DNA of 64,000 nt from Laguncularia racemosa (taxonomy: Eukaryota; Streptophyta; Magnoliopsida; Myrtales; Combretaceae), in the NCBI GenBank assembly GCA_037954665.1, contig JBBMOL010000038.1, forward strand, positions 5,704,001 through 5,768,000. Direction: 5' to 3'. The position numbers and the translations under genes are program-made. The first letter of the stretch is position 1; every line of letters starts with the position of its first letter. The notes under the pieces were generated by a model. That model searched no databases, was not told the DNA's origin, and saw only the letters and a list, made by a program, of their open reading frames with translations. Positions 10,887-22,062 of the stretch are shown here, in pieces.

Positions 10887-12502
10887 ATGTCGTCGCAAGG
10901 AAGTGTTCAAAACAACAACAATAGGAATGATGCTGATAATGGGGGTGAGGTTGTGACTAGGGCTGAGTTCAATCAAATCCAAGAAAATCTTAGATTGATT
11001 ATGGAGAGATTGGAAGTTAGGGATAAAAGAAGCCATAGTGGTGTAGGAAATAGGAGAAGACACTCTAGTAGTGAATCTGATGCTAGTAGTGGAAGGAATA
11101 GGAGAGGAAACAATGTTGACAGGCATAAGGGGATTGAAAGCATCAAGCTGAAAATTCCACCTTTCACTGGTAGTAGTAAACTAGAGGAATTCCTAGATTA
11201 GGTGCCACGGGTTGAGAAGGTGTTTGACTGTTATGAGTGGGATGAGCACATGAAGGTGAAGATGGCGTCTTTAGCATTCTTTGAATATGCTAGTTTGTGG
11301 TGGGACAAATTACAAGCTGAGAGACGTAGGGCTGATGAGGAGAAAGTGTGTTCATGGGCCTTGATGAAAAGGTTGATGAGACGCAGATTTGTGCCAGACT
11401 ACTATAAACAGGAGATGCTGATGGAGTTGCAATCCTTGAGGCAGGGTAAGAAGAGCATAGAAGAATATGTGAAGGAGTTTGAGACATTATTGGCAAGATG
11501 TGATATCAGGGAAACATCAGATGAATCCATAGCTCGTTTCACCAATGGGTTGAAGATGGATATTGCCAATGTAGTGGAACTCTAGCATTATTAGACTCTT
11601 GAGGATGTGATTAAATTAGCCAGTCGGGTAGAGCGGCATCAGCGTAGGCGGGATCGGAGATGGCGGGATCAAAAATCATATCAACACCATAAATCAGATG
11701 ATGGTGAGAGGGAGAAGGAAAGGAAGGAAAAGGGAAAAGCAGTTGTTAGTGAGGTTGTTGACCAAACACAATAAAAGAGGAGTAGGGATTTCAAAATTTT
11801 CAAGTGTTTAGGACTTGGCCATATTGCTTCCTAATGTCTTAATAAAAGGGTTATGGTCATCAAGGGGGACAAAGTTGAGAGTGAGGAAGAAGAACAGAAG
11901 AGTACTAAGGTAGAAGAGGAAGATGAAGACATTACAGCGAGTCCAGTACAGGGAGATATGCTAATGGTTCAGCAGGATGAAACTCTTCTTAATCAGAGGG
12001 CCAATTTATTCCATATCCAGGGCATGGTGCAGAGAAAGACTTGTTTGATTGCGGTTGACACAGGCAGCTACACTAATGTTGATTCAGCAAACTGGGTTAC
12101 TAAGTTGGGTTTGCAGGTGGAGCAGCATCCAAGACCTTATGCACTTCATTGGTTGAGTCTACAGGGAGTTATTCATGTATACAAACAGGTTCGTGTTCCA
12201 TTCCTTATTGGTGATTATACTGACGAAATTGTTTGTGATGTAGCTCCCATGGAAGCTACACATTTGATCCTTGGAAGACCTTGGCAGTATGACCTCAGAG
12301 CCAAGTATGATGGATATACCAATGAGTATACCATTCGGCAACAGGACAAGACATACAAGCTTCTTCTTATGAGTCTAACTGAAGTACAACACACAAGATT
12401 GATTTGCCTTAAGAAGCCCAAGGGAAAGAGGAGTCTGTTTATGTGGCCTAGCAGGATGGACGATACAGATTCAAGGTCGAATCATTTTCAACATGGAGGG
12501 AA
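10887..12502 (+). pseudogene. C-family gag-zinc knuckle-protease, second tandem copy
   Basis: Starts MSSQGSVQNN at 10887. Layout: basic/Ser-rich N terminus with a short coiled region (EFNQIQENLRLIMERLEVRD), retrotransposon gag core (about 11130-11640), CCHC knuckle (11800-11845, second Cys changed to Phe), acidic spacer, protease-like domain with D-T-G-S near 12058, and the LGRPW block near 12277. One frame runs throughout. It is cut by stops at 11199, 11583, 11592, 11772 and 11832, each a transition from a Trp or Gln codon kept in sister copies. The last open piece runs from 11853 into the LTR to 12650 with a Lys/Arg-rich tail. Confidence 0.8.
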
Positions 12503-13183
12503 TGATACGATTCCAAGAGCGAAAATACGAGTACCAAAAAAAGGAGGACATAGGCGTCGGGAGGACCTAAGGCAAAGTCCGACCAGCCTTAAGCCAGCCT
12601 TGAATAAAGGCCGGCCGAGTTCACTTCAAGGCCGCCGGCCTAAAATGTAGGCTGCCGGCTTTTAGTGCCGGCCTAAGAGAAGGCCATCGGCTTTTATTGC
12701 CAGCCTAAGTGAAGGCCGTCGGCCTTCAATGTTTTCGCACCAATTGTTTTAGGATGTTATAAATAGGGACCTTAGGGTTTTTTTGTGGGGGATAATGATT
12801 TTGTTTTGTAAACACAGAGACACTTGAGTGTGTGAGTCTTCTTTTGGAGATTTGAGAATATTGAGAATCGAATTTCGATATATTCGTATTGTTCTTATCA
12901 AATTCTTGGTTCATATATAATTTGTGGCGAGCATCGTTATTGAATTCTTGGAATTCTTTAACTGTAATGATTGATTTATAGAACTTGGTTTCTATCGTTC
13001 TATGATTTGATTGAGAAACAGTTTAATTTTATCATTCTTGGCATCTATAGATTGATAATTTTATCCATATCTTTGATTTTATGCATTAGTACTAAAATCT
13101 AGAAAACCCTAAAAATTGGAGTTATTTGATTGTTGTTGACGATTTGGTTGTGTGTAAAGGAATTCGAATCAAAATCCGCGTCA
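12503..13183 (+). repeat. C-family 3' LTR of C1
   Basis: 681 bp, TGATACG...GCGTCA, preceded by the purine tract ATGGAGGGAA. It holds a roughly 32-bp tandem array of GCCGGC-like palindromes (about 12590-12735) just upstream of the TATA box. The unique flank CTTAC follows. Confidence 0.9.
12758..12766 (+). promoter_or_regulatory. TATA box of C-family LTR
   Basis: TATAAATAG, about 25 bp after the GCCGGC array. The same placement is seen in the other C LTRs. Confidence 0.6.
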
Positions 13184-14388
13184 CTTACTTTATGGATAGC
13201 ATAACATTTTGTCATACTACGTACTGAATTTGGATAATGTTTGTTAATTATAGGTTATGTAGACACTTGGAAGGTAAGGTGTTACAAAGAACATAGAAAA
13301 ATTGGTTCGTTATGGTCAACAATATAATTCAACTTGATTTAACGCCAATTCAAGTACAAAAACCATAACGTTACATGAACTAATAGAAAAAATTGAAGTA
13401 AATGCAAAGTTAAAAAAAAAAATAAAGATAAAGGTAAGTGCTTTAATTTAGTTTCAATATTTGGTAGTTTCATTATTTAGTTCTTCAAGGAAAAAAGGGC
13501 AATACAATGAAAAAAAAAAAGACTATCTCTTTCGATTTAAAATTCCTATCTTGAGAATCAAAACAAACAACAATGATACTTCACTCTTTTATGATTGAAA
13601 ATTGATGAAGTCTTATAAATTATACATGCATAATTATACATAGAGGATACAATATGAAATTCCCTACTCTAAGACATGTTATTCGAGATAAACTTTTGCA
13701 AAAGAGAATGAAATTACACATTTCTATTGATCTTTGAGATTAAACGTAATATTGTTGTTAAATTGAAAAAAAAGAAAAGAAAAGCCAACCGAGTCACACT
13801 TTTTTTCCTCCTCTTCTTGGGTTTTCCTCTTCTAATTTTCAAACTTAAGTTGAGTCCAATCCCAATCAAACTAACTAAGTTGCATCGTGTTTAAGTAGTT
13901 AAACATTTCCAAAGAATATTATGTTGATGAAAAATACCATTCAAAATCTAAATGTGTTTTAGTTTTAGTATAGGATCTTATTGTTTGTGGATCTTCATAG
14001 TGATGCTAAAGATTTGTAACAAACAAGAAGTAAAGAGTAGAACAAGTGTAGACAAGGAGTGACACTGCAATAAGAGAATTAAAGAGCTTAAGGTTTCAAA
14101 TCCCTTCACCTACGGACCAACCATGGAATTTATAGAGGAGAGGGTGGAGTGATTGAGGCTTATAGTCATGAAATATGTTCCTATAAGTGTCTCCGAGATA
14201 TTCAGGCCATAGGGATGTAGATAGTTATCCCATTCAATTTGATATGCCTTAAATTGAATTAAAGCATATGCAATCAAACAATAGAAACAAGTTCTAATCA
14301 CATTCGGTCACAACCTTTACTTTGGCGTGAACCCTAAAATGCCTTTGCAATCCAATTTGTTGATCAATTAAACTCAACACCAAAATGA
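13184..14388. other. AT-rich DNA, nothing recognised
   Basis: No ORF over about 60 codons looks real and I see no match to the LTR families in this window. The last part (14330-14388) may be a decayed leader of the D-like LTR that follows, since AACACCAAAA resembles a mutated reversed PBS. Confidence 0.5.
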
Positions 14389-15197
14389 TGATGTGCTCAA
14401 TTGGATTAATCACCTAACACAATATCAAATGCAAATCCAATCACCAACAACACTAAGATTAGCGTGAACTTCTTACAACAAGGAATTTCCACGCAAAGGA
14501 AGAATGGCAATTACAAGACAATATATAAGATACAATTCCACTAAATTGACAACAATAAGATGATGGAAATTGAACCTACAATTGACGCGAAAATAAGAAC
14601 CAAGAACCAATCCTAATCAACATTAGATATTACACACTAGTATGAAAAGGAAAATCAACTTAGGAATTGATATTACTCACAATTCCACAGGTTGCGACTC
14701 GCTACAATTCCAAGGATGAAATTGATAAGAGTCCTTATGAAAATTTAGGATGAACCCTAATTTCTCACGAAATTTGTAGCAAAAGTAAGTGTATTCTCCC
14801 CTCTCTAAACCTTACTTAAGCAAGTATTTATATTTGCTCCTTTTAGGGTTAAAATGACTAGAAAATTACAACTATGCCACTAAAGGGTGGCCGGCCCTAA
14901 AACACAAAATACAACAAAATAAAATGTCCCAAAAACTTACAAAATAAATGGTCCAAAGAAATAAATTACAAGTATCTTCAAAGAACCGATTTGCCGAGTC
15001 AATGTAGATCACAATAGGCCATTGGATGAGAATCCGATGATGTCCCTTATTGATCAACGGTGAAGTTCATTTGGCATCCCGTGAAGAAAGATTGTTGTAC
15101 TTGCTAGATTATCATTCAAATGTTTATTTAATAAAGAAAAACATGTATGTATATAAGTGATTTAGATCATCATCCAAATCAAGTTCCTTGTCCATCA
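14389..15197 (-). repeat. Divergent D-like LTR (reverse), solo or remnant
   Basis: About 809 bp, beginning TGATGTGC and ending GTCCATCA. It shares the order of D-family LTR blocks: AGGATGAACCCTAATT, CTTAAGCAAGTATTTATA, TAGGGTTAAAA and a GGCCGGCCCTAAA block. Flanks AATGA and AAATC do not form a target duplication, so the copy may be truncated. It is the most diverged D-like LTR here, hence probably old. Confidence 0.65.
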
Positions 15198-16012
15198 AAA
15201 TCATTGTGAAGATTTTCATCACAATTCATACTTTATCTAGAGTTGATTAAGTCCAGTGGACTTAGGAAGGACGAGTCGACCTACTGTTTGGACCTGTAAC
15301 TTTGCCCATCAATATGGATATTGCAAGATTGATCTAGGCTTGAGCCTAGATTCAAAGTAGTTGATTAATAGATGTCATTTGGTTATTAAAGTGGAGAGAG
15401 AGAGGAAGAAAAAAAAATACTATGAGTTTAAAATGCGGTTTTTTGTCGTATAAGGGAATTTTTTAGTTAAGACAATTTTTATTTTTATTTATTTTTATAG
15501 AGGAGGATGGGGAAGAATTAAATGTAGAAGAAGATGGAGAAGAATGCGAGTGTAGAAGGTAGAGAAGATGTGTAAGCATGGAAAAGAGAGAAACCTTGGA
15601 CAATTTTCTTAAGGAGAGAGAAATTAGAGATAAAGTTTTAAAAGTATCATCTATAAAAGTGGAGTTGAATATAAAGTTATTGAACTAATATTAATAGATA
15701 GATAACAATAGCGCTTTTTTATTTTTATGAATTTTTGAGATTTCACGATATAATGAATAAAAAATAATTGAAGATTCTCGATTGTTCTTTGTAAACTAGC
15801 ATATTTGTAAGAAAAATATTTATATTACTAATATAAAAGGAGATTATTAATTAGGTGTGTGATTTATGGGTGGCTGGCTAAGTTATTGTTTTTTAATTAT
15901 CCACTATGCCAAATTTACCTAAAAATTAGAACTCTTTTTATTTTATATTCACAGCATGGACGTCTTATCCACTAGTATATAGATAAAGAAAAGTGAAAAC
16001 ATCATGCTATTG
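15198..16012. other. AT-rich flank, no gene recognised
   Basis: Possible pre-insertion DNA. It holds small perfect inverted repeats (TAAGTCCAGTGGACTTA near 15249; CTAGGCTTGAGCCTAG near 15336) but no coding signal. It ends with TATTG (16008-16012), the target duplication of the D element that follows. Confidence 0.5.
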
Positions 16013-17040
16013 TGATGTGCTCAAAACCACTTTCAAGCACAATCAAATGACTCAAGAAAAACAATTCTCAAGTCTCATACAAACCAGTTCAATGGACTAG
16101 GAAATTGCGCGACCCTATTGGAACTTTGATGAAATCCAATGGTTCAAAGATTCAATTAACTCCCACTAATGGTAAATTTCACTAAACAACAATAAGAACA
16201 GGAGAATTACAAGTGAAATGGATGAAAAAGACAAGCACAAAAACCGTGAACTCAAACCCTTCTAACCATGCCAATTCACGCCAATCACTAAAGAGCAATT
16301 CAATCTCAATGAACAATCAACCTTACAAGATGATTATCTACGAATTACAATCACCAATATGTCCAAGAAAGATTCAAATCTACCCTAGATATGACTCACT
16401 AGAGAAGAAATGAACATACAACAAAGATGAATCGATATGAGTCATAATTCTCCTTTGTCGCACTCGCCACAATTCCAATTCTTGGGTTGAAATTGATAAG
16501 AGGTTTGAACTAAGGATGAACCCTAATTCCACACGTTAAAGTGCTAGGTTATTTCTGCAAAATATGGCCTCCTCAAACCCTCTTCTAAGTAAGTATTTAT
16601 ACTTGCTACTCCTAGGGTTAGAAAGTGGTCAAAATTACAAGTTTGCCACTTTTAAGGTGGCTAGTCCTAAATGAAAATTACAAGGAAATAAAAGTCTTCC
16701 CAAATGATTACAACATAAATAGTCCATGCAAATGAAAAATATGTAAAAGAAATTGGTCTTCAAGATGCCGGTCTTCTATAGGATTCATCGGCCCAGCTCA
16801 TCGTCGGTTCAGGTCGGTTCATGGATAACCCACAAGTTGAGTCTGAAGGAGTTTGTCCATTGCCCTATAAAATATGATAAGTGTGCCTGTTGGAAAATAC
16901 AATACAAGAATAATAGAAAAGAGGTTAATTTATAAATAATTCCGGAGTCGATTTGCTCAAAATGGGCCCTCATCGCCAAAATTCGAATTCCTTTAGTTCT
17001 TGCCGTAATGATAGGTCTTGTCGGATTTTGATTCCCATCA
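16013..17040 (-). repeat. D5 3' LTR (left)
   Basis: 1,028 bp, reads TGATGTGC...ATTCCCATCA on the plus strand. Followed by the reversed polypurine tract (TCTCTTCAGGCC). Carries the TATA palindrome region and a 60-codon ORF (16753-16935, plus strand) antisense to the element. Confidence 0.88.
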
Positions 17041-17051
17041 TCTCTTCAGGC

Positions 17052-17912
17052 CTAAAAAAGATTTGTCCTCAAATCTAGCAGATCAAATGCAATAGAGACT
17101 TTGTTTTCTCCTAGCAATCCATCTGAAGAAGTATCTCTGCAGAATCCCAATATCTGAAATACTACAGGTGGTGATTGTTTTCTCTCATCCATTTCCAGGA
17201 TATATCTCATCTGCAACACAAATAATGACCCATTATCCACTGAGGTGTCCCCTATCTCAACCCATTTCACTGATATTGTTTCCTCCTTTTCAAACTCATC
17301 TGTATGTCGTTGATCCTCATGGTTTTCTAGTGGTTGGCCCAACTGCTCATCGCCCTTTGAGACCTCTGAAGGTTTGATCATGTGGCTATGATCCTCAAGA
17401 TTTGGTGATGGTTGTTTTATCTGTCTTTGCATCTCCTGGACCTCTGATGGCGACATAGGGTTCAATACTATACGTTTTCCATCTTTTTTGAACATATAAG
17501 TATTTCTATACCCATCATGTAATACCATCCTATCATACAACCATGGTCTACCAAGTAATATATGGATGCACAAAGAGGAAGAATATCACATTCAAGCTCA
17601 TCATAGTACTTGTCCCCTATACTAAAGGGTACCCTAACCCTTTGGGTTACACAAAGACCACCCTGATCATTCAACCAATATAATGTATCGGGTTTGGGAT
17701 GTGGGATAGTTTCAAGTTTCAACTTCGATACTAATGATGCAGCTACAACATTAGTACAACTACCACCATCAATAATAATTGCGCACAAGTTTCCTTGTAC
17801 CCAATAAGAAGTATGGAACAAGTTTTCTCTTTGTCTCTCATCAATGGTTTGAAAGGAAGTCAAGTCCCGATGCAATATATTAGTAGACAAATACAACTCA
17901 CTTGACATTTTT
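17052..17912 (-). pseudogene. D5 protease-only frame (gag deleted)
   Basis: Read on the minus strand. It starts near the MSSEL codons beside the array junction, goes into TSFQTIDERQRENLFH, the retropepsin-like site I-I-D-G-G-S-C-T-N, RVRVPFSIG and a broken LGRPWLYD block. After a frame change near 17550 it continues with the linker (VQEMQRQIKQ) and the C-terminal module ILGFCRDTSSDGLLGENKVS. There is no gag core or zinc knuckle upstream, as in internal a (20107) and D4 (43592). The Asp-Gly-Gly site replaces the usual Asp-Ser/Thr-Gly. The stretch after 17912 is LTR sequence of the inserted array. Confidence 0.75.
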
Positions 17913-18929
17913 TGATAGGAATAAAAATCCGACAAGATTTATCATTAGGGCAATAACTAAAGGATTTCGAATCTTGGCGATAAGGACCCATTTTGAGCAA
18001 ATCGACCCCGGAATTATTTATATACTAACCTCTTTTATCTTATTCATGTATTTTATATTCCAACAGGAATAATTATCATGCTTTACAGGGCAATGGACAA
18101 ACTCACTTAAACTCAGCTTGTGGGTTATCCATGGACCGACCTGAACCGGCGATGAGTTGGGCCGATGGATCCTATAGAAGATCGGCATCATGAAGAGCAT
18201 TTCTTTTATGTATTTTTCATTTTATGAACTATTTTAGTTGTATTTTGGTTTTGGGACACTTTTATTTCTTTGTAACTTTCATTTAGGGTTAGCCATCTTA
18301 AAAGTGGCAAACTTGTAATTTTGAGCACTTTTTAACCCTAAGAGTAGCAAGTATAAATACTTGCTTAAGAGAGGGTTTGAGGAGGCTTATCATTTTGTAG
18401 ATTAAACACTTCTTTTCACGTGAGAATTAGGGTTCCTAATTTTCATCTAAACTCTTATCAATTTCAATCCCAAGAGTTGAAATTGTGAGTTGTATCAATT
18501 TCATTTTGTTGTGATTTCTTTTCTTCTCTAGTGTGTCATATCTAGGGTTGAATTGAGATAGTTCTTGGTCAGAAATACATCTTATTGTTCACAAATTATT
18601 GTGTTTATTTGAAGTACTTTGCAATTGAATTTGAATCTTCATTGAAGAATTCCCTTGAAAATGTGTACTTCACTATTGGAAAGGAGTTCTTGGAATTGAG
18701 GTTTTTCTTTGTCATTTGTGGATTATCTTCGTGGATTATATGAGATTAGAGTGTTGTTAGAAGATATTATCATTGTGGTATTACAATTATATCTTTGAAC
18801 TTTTGGATTTCCTTATATCTTCATTAGGGTTCACGTGAAATTGCCCTTTGTGGATCTGGTTTTGCCTTGACTTGAGATTGTTTTTCTTAAGTCTTTTGAT
18901 TGTGCTTCTAAGTGGTTTTAGGCACATCA
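17913..18929 (+). repeat. D array LTR-a
   Basis: 1,017 bp, TGATAGG...GGCACATCA. Followed by PBS TGGTATCAGAGC at 18936-18947. Contains the palindromic TATA region at 18347-18364. Confidence 0.88.
18347..18364 (+). promoter_or_regulatory. Palindromic TATA box of D LTR
   Basis: GCAAGTATAAATACTTGC: 8-bp arms around a central AA, with the TATAAATA core inside. It is unchanged in LTR-c and mutated in LTR-b (GCTTGC arm) and LTR-d (GTAAG arm). Confidence 0.55.
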
Positions 18930-18935
18930 TCTTTT

Positions 18936-18947
18936 TGGTATCAGAGC
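18936..18947 (+). other. PBS of internal a, initiator tRNA-Met
   Basis: TGGTATCAGAGC, seven bases after the end of LTR-a. The leader that follows (to about 20106) is non-coding, rich in TTG/GTT repeats, with an A-run at 19748. Confidence 0.8.
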
Positions 18948-20106
18948 TCTTGTTGAGAGAAGGGAATTGGTTGTATTCAATTTCGTGGGAGTGATCAACA
19001 ATTAGGGTTGATCAAGTGGAAAAAACGCAATTGTGTTGTTGTTGTTGTTGTTTGAGATTGCGAAATTGCTTTGGATTGGAATTTGATTTGCTGGTTGTTG
19101 GAGTTGATTTGGGAAGGTTATTATATCACTTTGTGGACACTAGTTCACGTGGAAGAGCAGAAGTACAAAGTGAAGTTACTTTAGCAAATTTTTTTTGAAT
19201 TTGTGAAACTTACCAATTGTTGCTGTGAAGTAGCTTGTGGCGTGAGGAGTTGTGAAGTTTGTTGTTTGAATTCCATTGTGTAATTCTGAATTTGTGAAGT
19301 AAAATTTGCAGATTGCATTGAGTTTTGATTAGTAAGGAATTATTTGAATTCAAAACATATGTAATTAAGTTGTGGGAGTTAATGATTGCTATTTGAATTT
19401 GAATTCATTGTTACCAATTGAGGAAGGCTTGCAATTAGTGTTGTGAATCCTTGTGCAATTCGGAATTGGAGCATTTGAAAATTCCAGATTTGAAGTGTGT
19501 GGAAGGATAAGTATCCATTTGAAATTCAAATACCTTCTTTAAGTTTGAGAGCAATTCATTGAGTAGCATTGAATAAGTGTTATTTGAATTTGAATTGTTT
19601 TTTACCATTTGTGGAGAAGGTTGCATTTAATGGAGTGATTTCAAATTTGAATTTTGTTGCTGCCATTGCTTGTGGTTTATGGTGTGAATGGGAGTTTTGT
19701 AGTGGCAAGGACGTGTACACCTTGAAGTATTGTATGTAAGAGTGTTTAAAAAAAAAAAAAAGGTTACAACGTGTAGTAGTGTTGTAGTGAATTTGTTGCA
19801 CCGTGTAGGAGTGAGGTGTGTGTGGTGGTGTAAATTTGTGGAGTTGTGTGGAGTAAGGTGCTGCACATTAAGATAAAGCGTGAGTGTGAACCGTGGCAAG
19901 AATAAGGAAAGTGAGTAGTAGAATTTAAAATTCAAACAAGTCATTAAATGTATGAAAGTAATTGAACTAGTTACTTAAACACTTGTTGTTGAATTTAATT
20001 CTAACTACTTGAAAGTAGTTGAGTATACTTCATTTGTGGTTTGGTTGTGTACTTGAACCTTGGAAGTGTGAAGATAATTATTGTATTGTTGGATTTGAGT
20101 ACAATC

Positions 20107-21245
20107 ATGTCTAGTGAAATGTTTCATTATGCTAACATATTGCATCGGGACATGACTTCTTTTCAAACCATTGATGAGGGACAAAGAGAAAACTTGTTCC
20201 ATACTTCTTGTAGGGTACAAGGAAACTTGTGTGCAATTATTATTGATGGTGGTAGTTGTACTAATGTTGTAGCTACATCATTAGTATCGAAGTTGAAACT
20301 TGAAACTATCCCACATCCTAAACCCTATACATTACATTGGTTGAATGATCAGGATAGTCTTTGTGTGACCCAAAGGGCTAGGGTACCCTTCAGTATAGGG
20401 GACAAGTACTATGATGAGCTTGAATGTGATATTCTTCCTCTTTGTGCATCCCATATATTACTTGGTAGACCATGGTTATATGACAGGATGGGTATAGAAA
20501 TACTTATATGTTTAAAAAGGATGGTAAACGTATAGTATTGAACCTTATGTCACCATTAGAGGTCCAAGAGATGCAAAGACAAATAAAACAACCATCACAG
20601 GTTCGTGAGGGTTATAACCACATGATCAAACCTTCAGAGGATCCTGATGATCATAGTCAGACGAGCAGACTACTAGAGAGCCAAAATGTACAGAGACAGT
20701 TGTGTTCACCTTCAGAGGTCTCAGAGGACAATGAGCAGTTAGGTCAACCATTAGAAGAGTTAAAAAAAGAGGAAATAATATCATTGAAATGGGTTGAGAT
20801 TGGGGACACCTCAGTGGATAATGGGTCTTTATTTGTGTTGTAGAAGAGACACAACCTAGAAATGGAGGAGAGAATACAATCACCACCTATAGTATTTCGG
20901 ATATTGGGATTCTACAAAGATACTTCTTCAGATGGATTGCTAGGAGAAAACAAAGTCTCTATTGCATTTGATCTACCAGATTTGAGGACAAATCTTTTTG
21001 AAGCTCGAGGAGATGATAGGAATAAAAATCTAACAAGACCTATCATTAGGGCAATACCTAAAGGATTTCAAATCTTGGCGTTGAGGGTCCATTTTGAGCA
21101 GATCGACCCCGGAATTATTTATATATTAACATCTTTTCTATTATTCTTGTATTGTGTTTTCCAACAGGCACACTTATCATATTCTATAGGGCAATGGACA
21201 AACTCCCTTAGACTCAGCTTGTGGGTTATCCATGGACCGACTTGA
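20107..21245 (+). pseudogene. Internal a: protease-only ORF running into U3
   Basis: Preferred start ATG 20107 (MSSEMFHYANILH), shared with D4 at 43592 and resembling D5; the open frame also extends upstream to 20041. The retropepsin-like domain includes I-I-D-G-G-S-C-T-N (near 20237) and HILLGRPWLYDR (near 20460). A small deletion near 20490 shifts the frame. The second frame (20508-20843) codes the repetitive Gln/Ser/Glu linker, a TAG at 20841 interrupts, and 20862-21245 codes the C-terminal module, crosses the PPT at 21001-21013 and ends 77 codons inside LTR-b. Gag is absent. Confidence 0.75.
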
Positions 21246-22062
21246 ACCGGCGATGAGCTGAGCCGATGGATCCTATAGAAGACCGGCATCATGAAGACCA
21301 TTTATTTTATATATTTCTTCTTTTATGAACTATTTTAGTTGTATTTTGGTTTTGGGACACTTTTATTTCATTGTAATTTTCATTTAGGGTTAGCCACCTT
21401 AAAAGTGGCAAACTTGTAATTTTGAGCACTTTTTAACCCTAGGAGTAGCAAGTATAAATGCTTGCTTTGCTTAAGAGAGGGTTTGAGGAGGCTTATTTTT
21501 GCAGAACAAATACTTTACATTTCGTGAGAGGGCTTAGGGTTTTCCTAATTCCAAATTCTCTTATCAATTTCAATCCCAAGAAGTTGAAATTGTGGCGAGT
21601 GCAACATCTTGAAATTGTGAGTTATATCAATTTGATTTTGTTGTGATTTCTTTTCTTCTCTAGTGTGTCATATCTAGGGTTGAATTGAGATATTTCTTGG
21701 TCAGATATCCTTGTTGTTATTCACGAATTCTTGTGATTATTTGAAGGAATTATCATATTGATCCAATTCATCTTTAAGGATTTCCTTGATAACGTGATTT
21801 TCACCATTGGAAAGGGATTGTTTTGTTACGATTTTTCTTTGTCAAATTGAGGCTTCATTTGCGTGGATTACATGAAATTAGAGTGTTGTTAGAAGGCATT
21901 TTCATTGAAGTATTCTGATTATATCATTGGTTGTTTGAATTTCATCCTTTCATCATTAGGGTTCATTTGAAAAGTGCCATTTTCGGATCCGATTTTGCCT
22001 TGACTTGAGATAGTTTTTCTTAAGTCCTTTGGATGTGCTTTTAAGTGTGTTTAGGCACATCA
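21014..22062 (+). repeat. D array LTR-b
   Basis: 1,049 bp, TGATAGG...GGCACATCA. Follows the polypurine tract CTCGAGGAGA and is followed by PBS TGGTATCAGTGC at 22069-22080 (one mismatch). It lacks the 25-bp deletion of LTR-a and LTR-d. Confidence 0.88.

Larger units (their letters stand above)
8690..13183 (+). mobile_element. Element C1: tandem TR-GAG-like element
   Basis: Structure: partial internal region (8690-9888), LTR (9889-10559), full internal region (10560-12502), LTR (12503-13183). The middle LTR is shared, being preceded by a polypurine tract and followed by a PBS, so this is a tandem product of LTR recombination and not two insertions. The internal region is only about 1.9 kb and codes for gag, a CCHC knuckle and a protease-like domain, with no RT, RNase H or integrase. 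The left end is interrupted by the B LTR stack. The right flank is CTTAC. C2 at 49529-54522 is a bounded copy of the same family. Confidence 0.85.

Noticed and set aside
8690..12502. Non-standard genetic code in which TAG/TAA mean Gln
   Set aside because: Most in-frame stops sit at Gln positions, but two are at Trp codons (9668, 11199) and sister copies use CAG/CAA at the same sites. The elements are plant-type, so mutation of silenced DNA explains it better.
14389..15197. D-like LTR as a clean solo LTR
   Set aside because: Flanks AATGA and AAATC do not match, so I report only a D-like LTR remnant.
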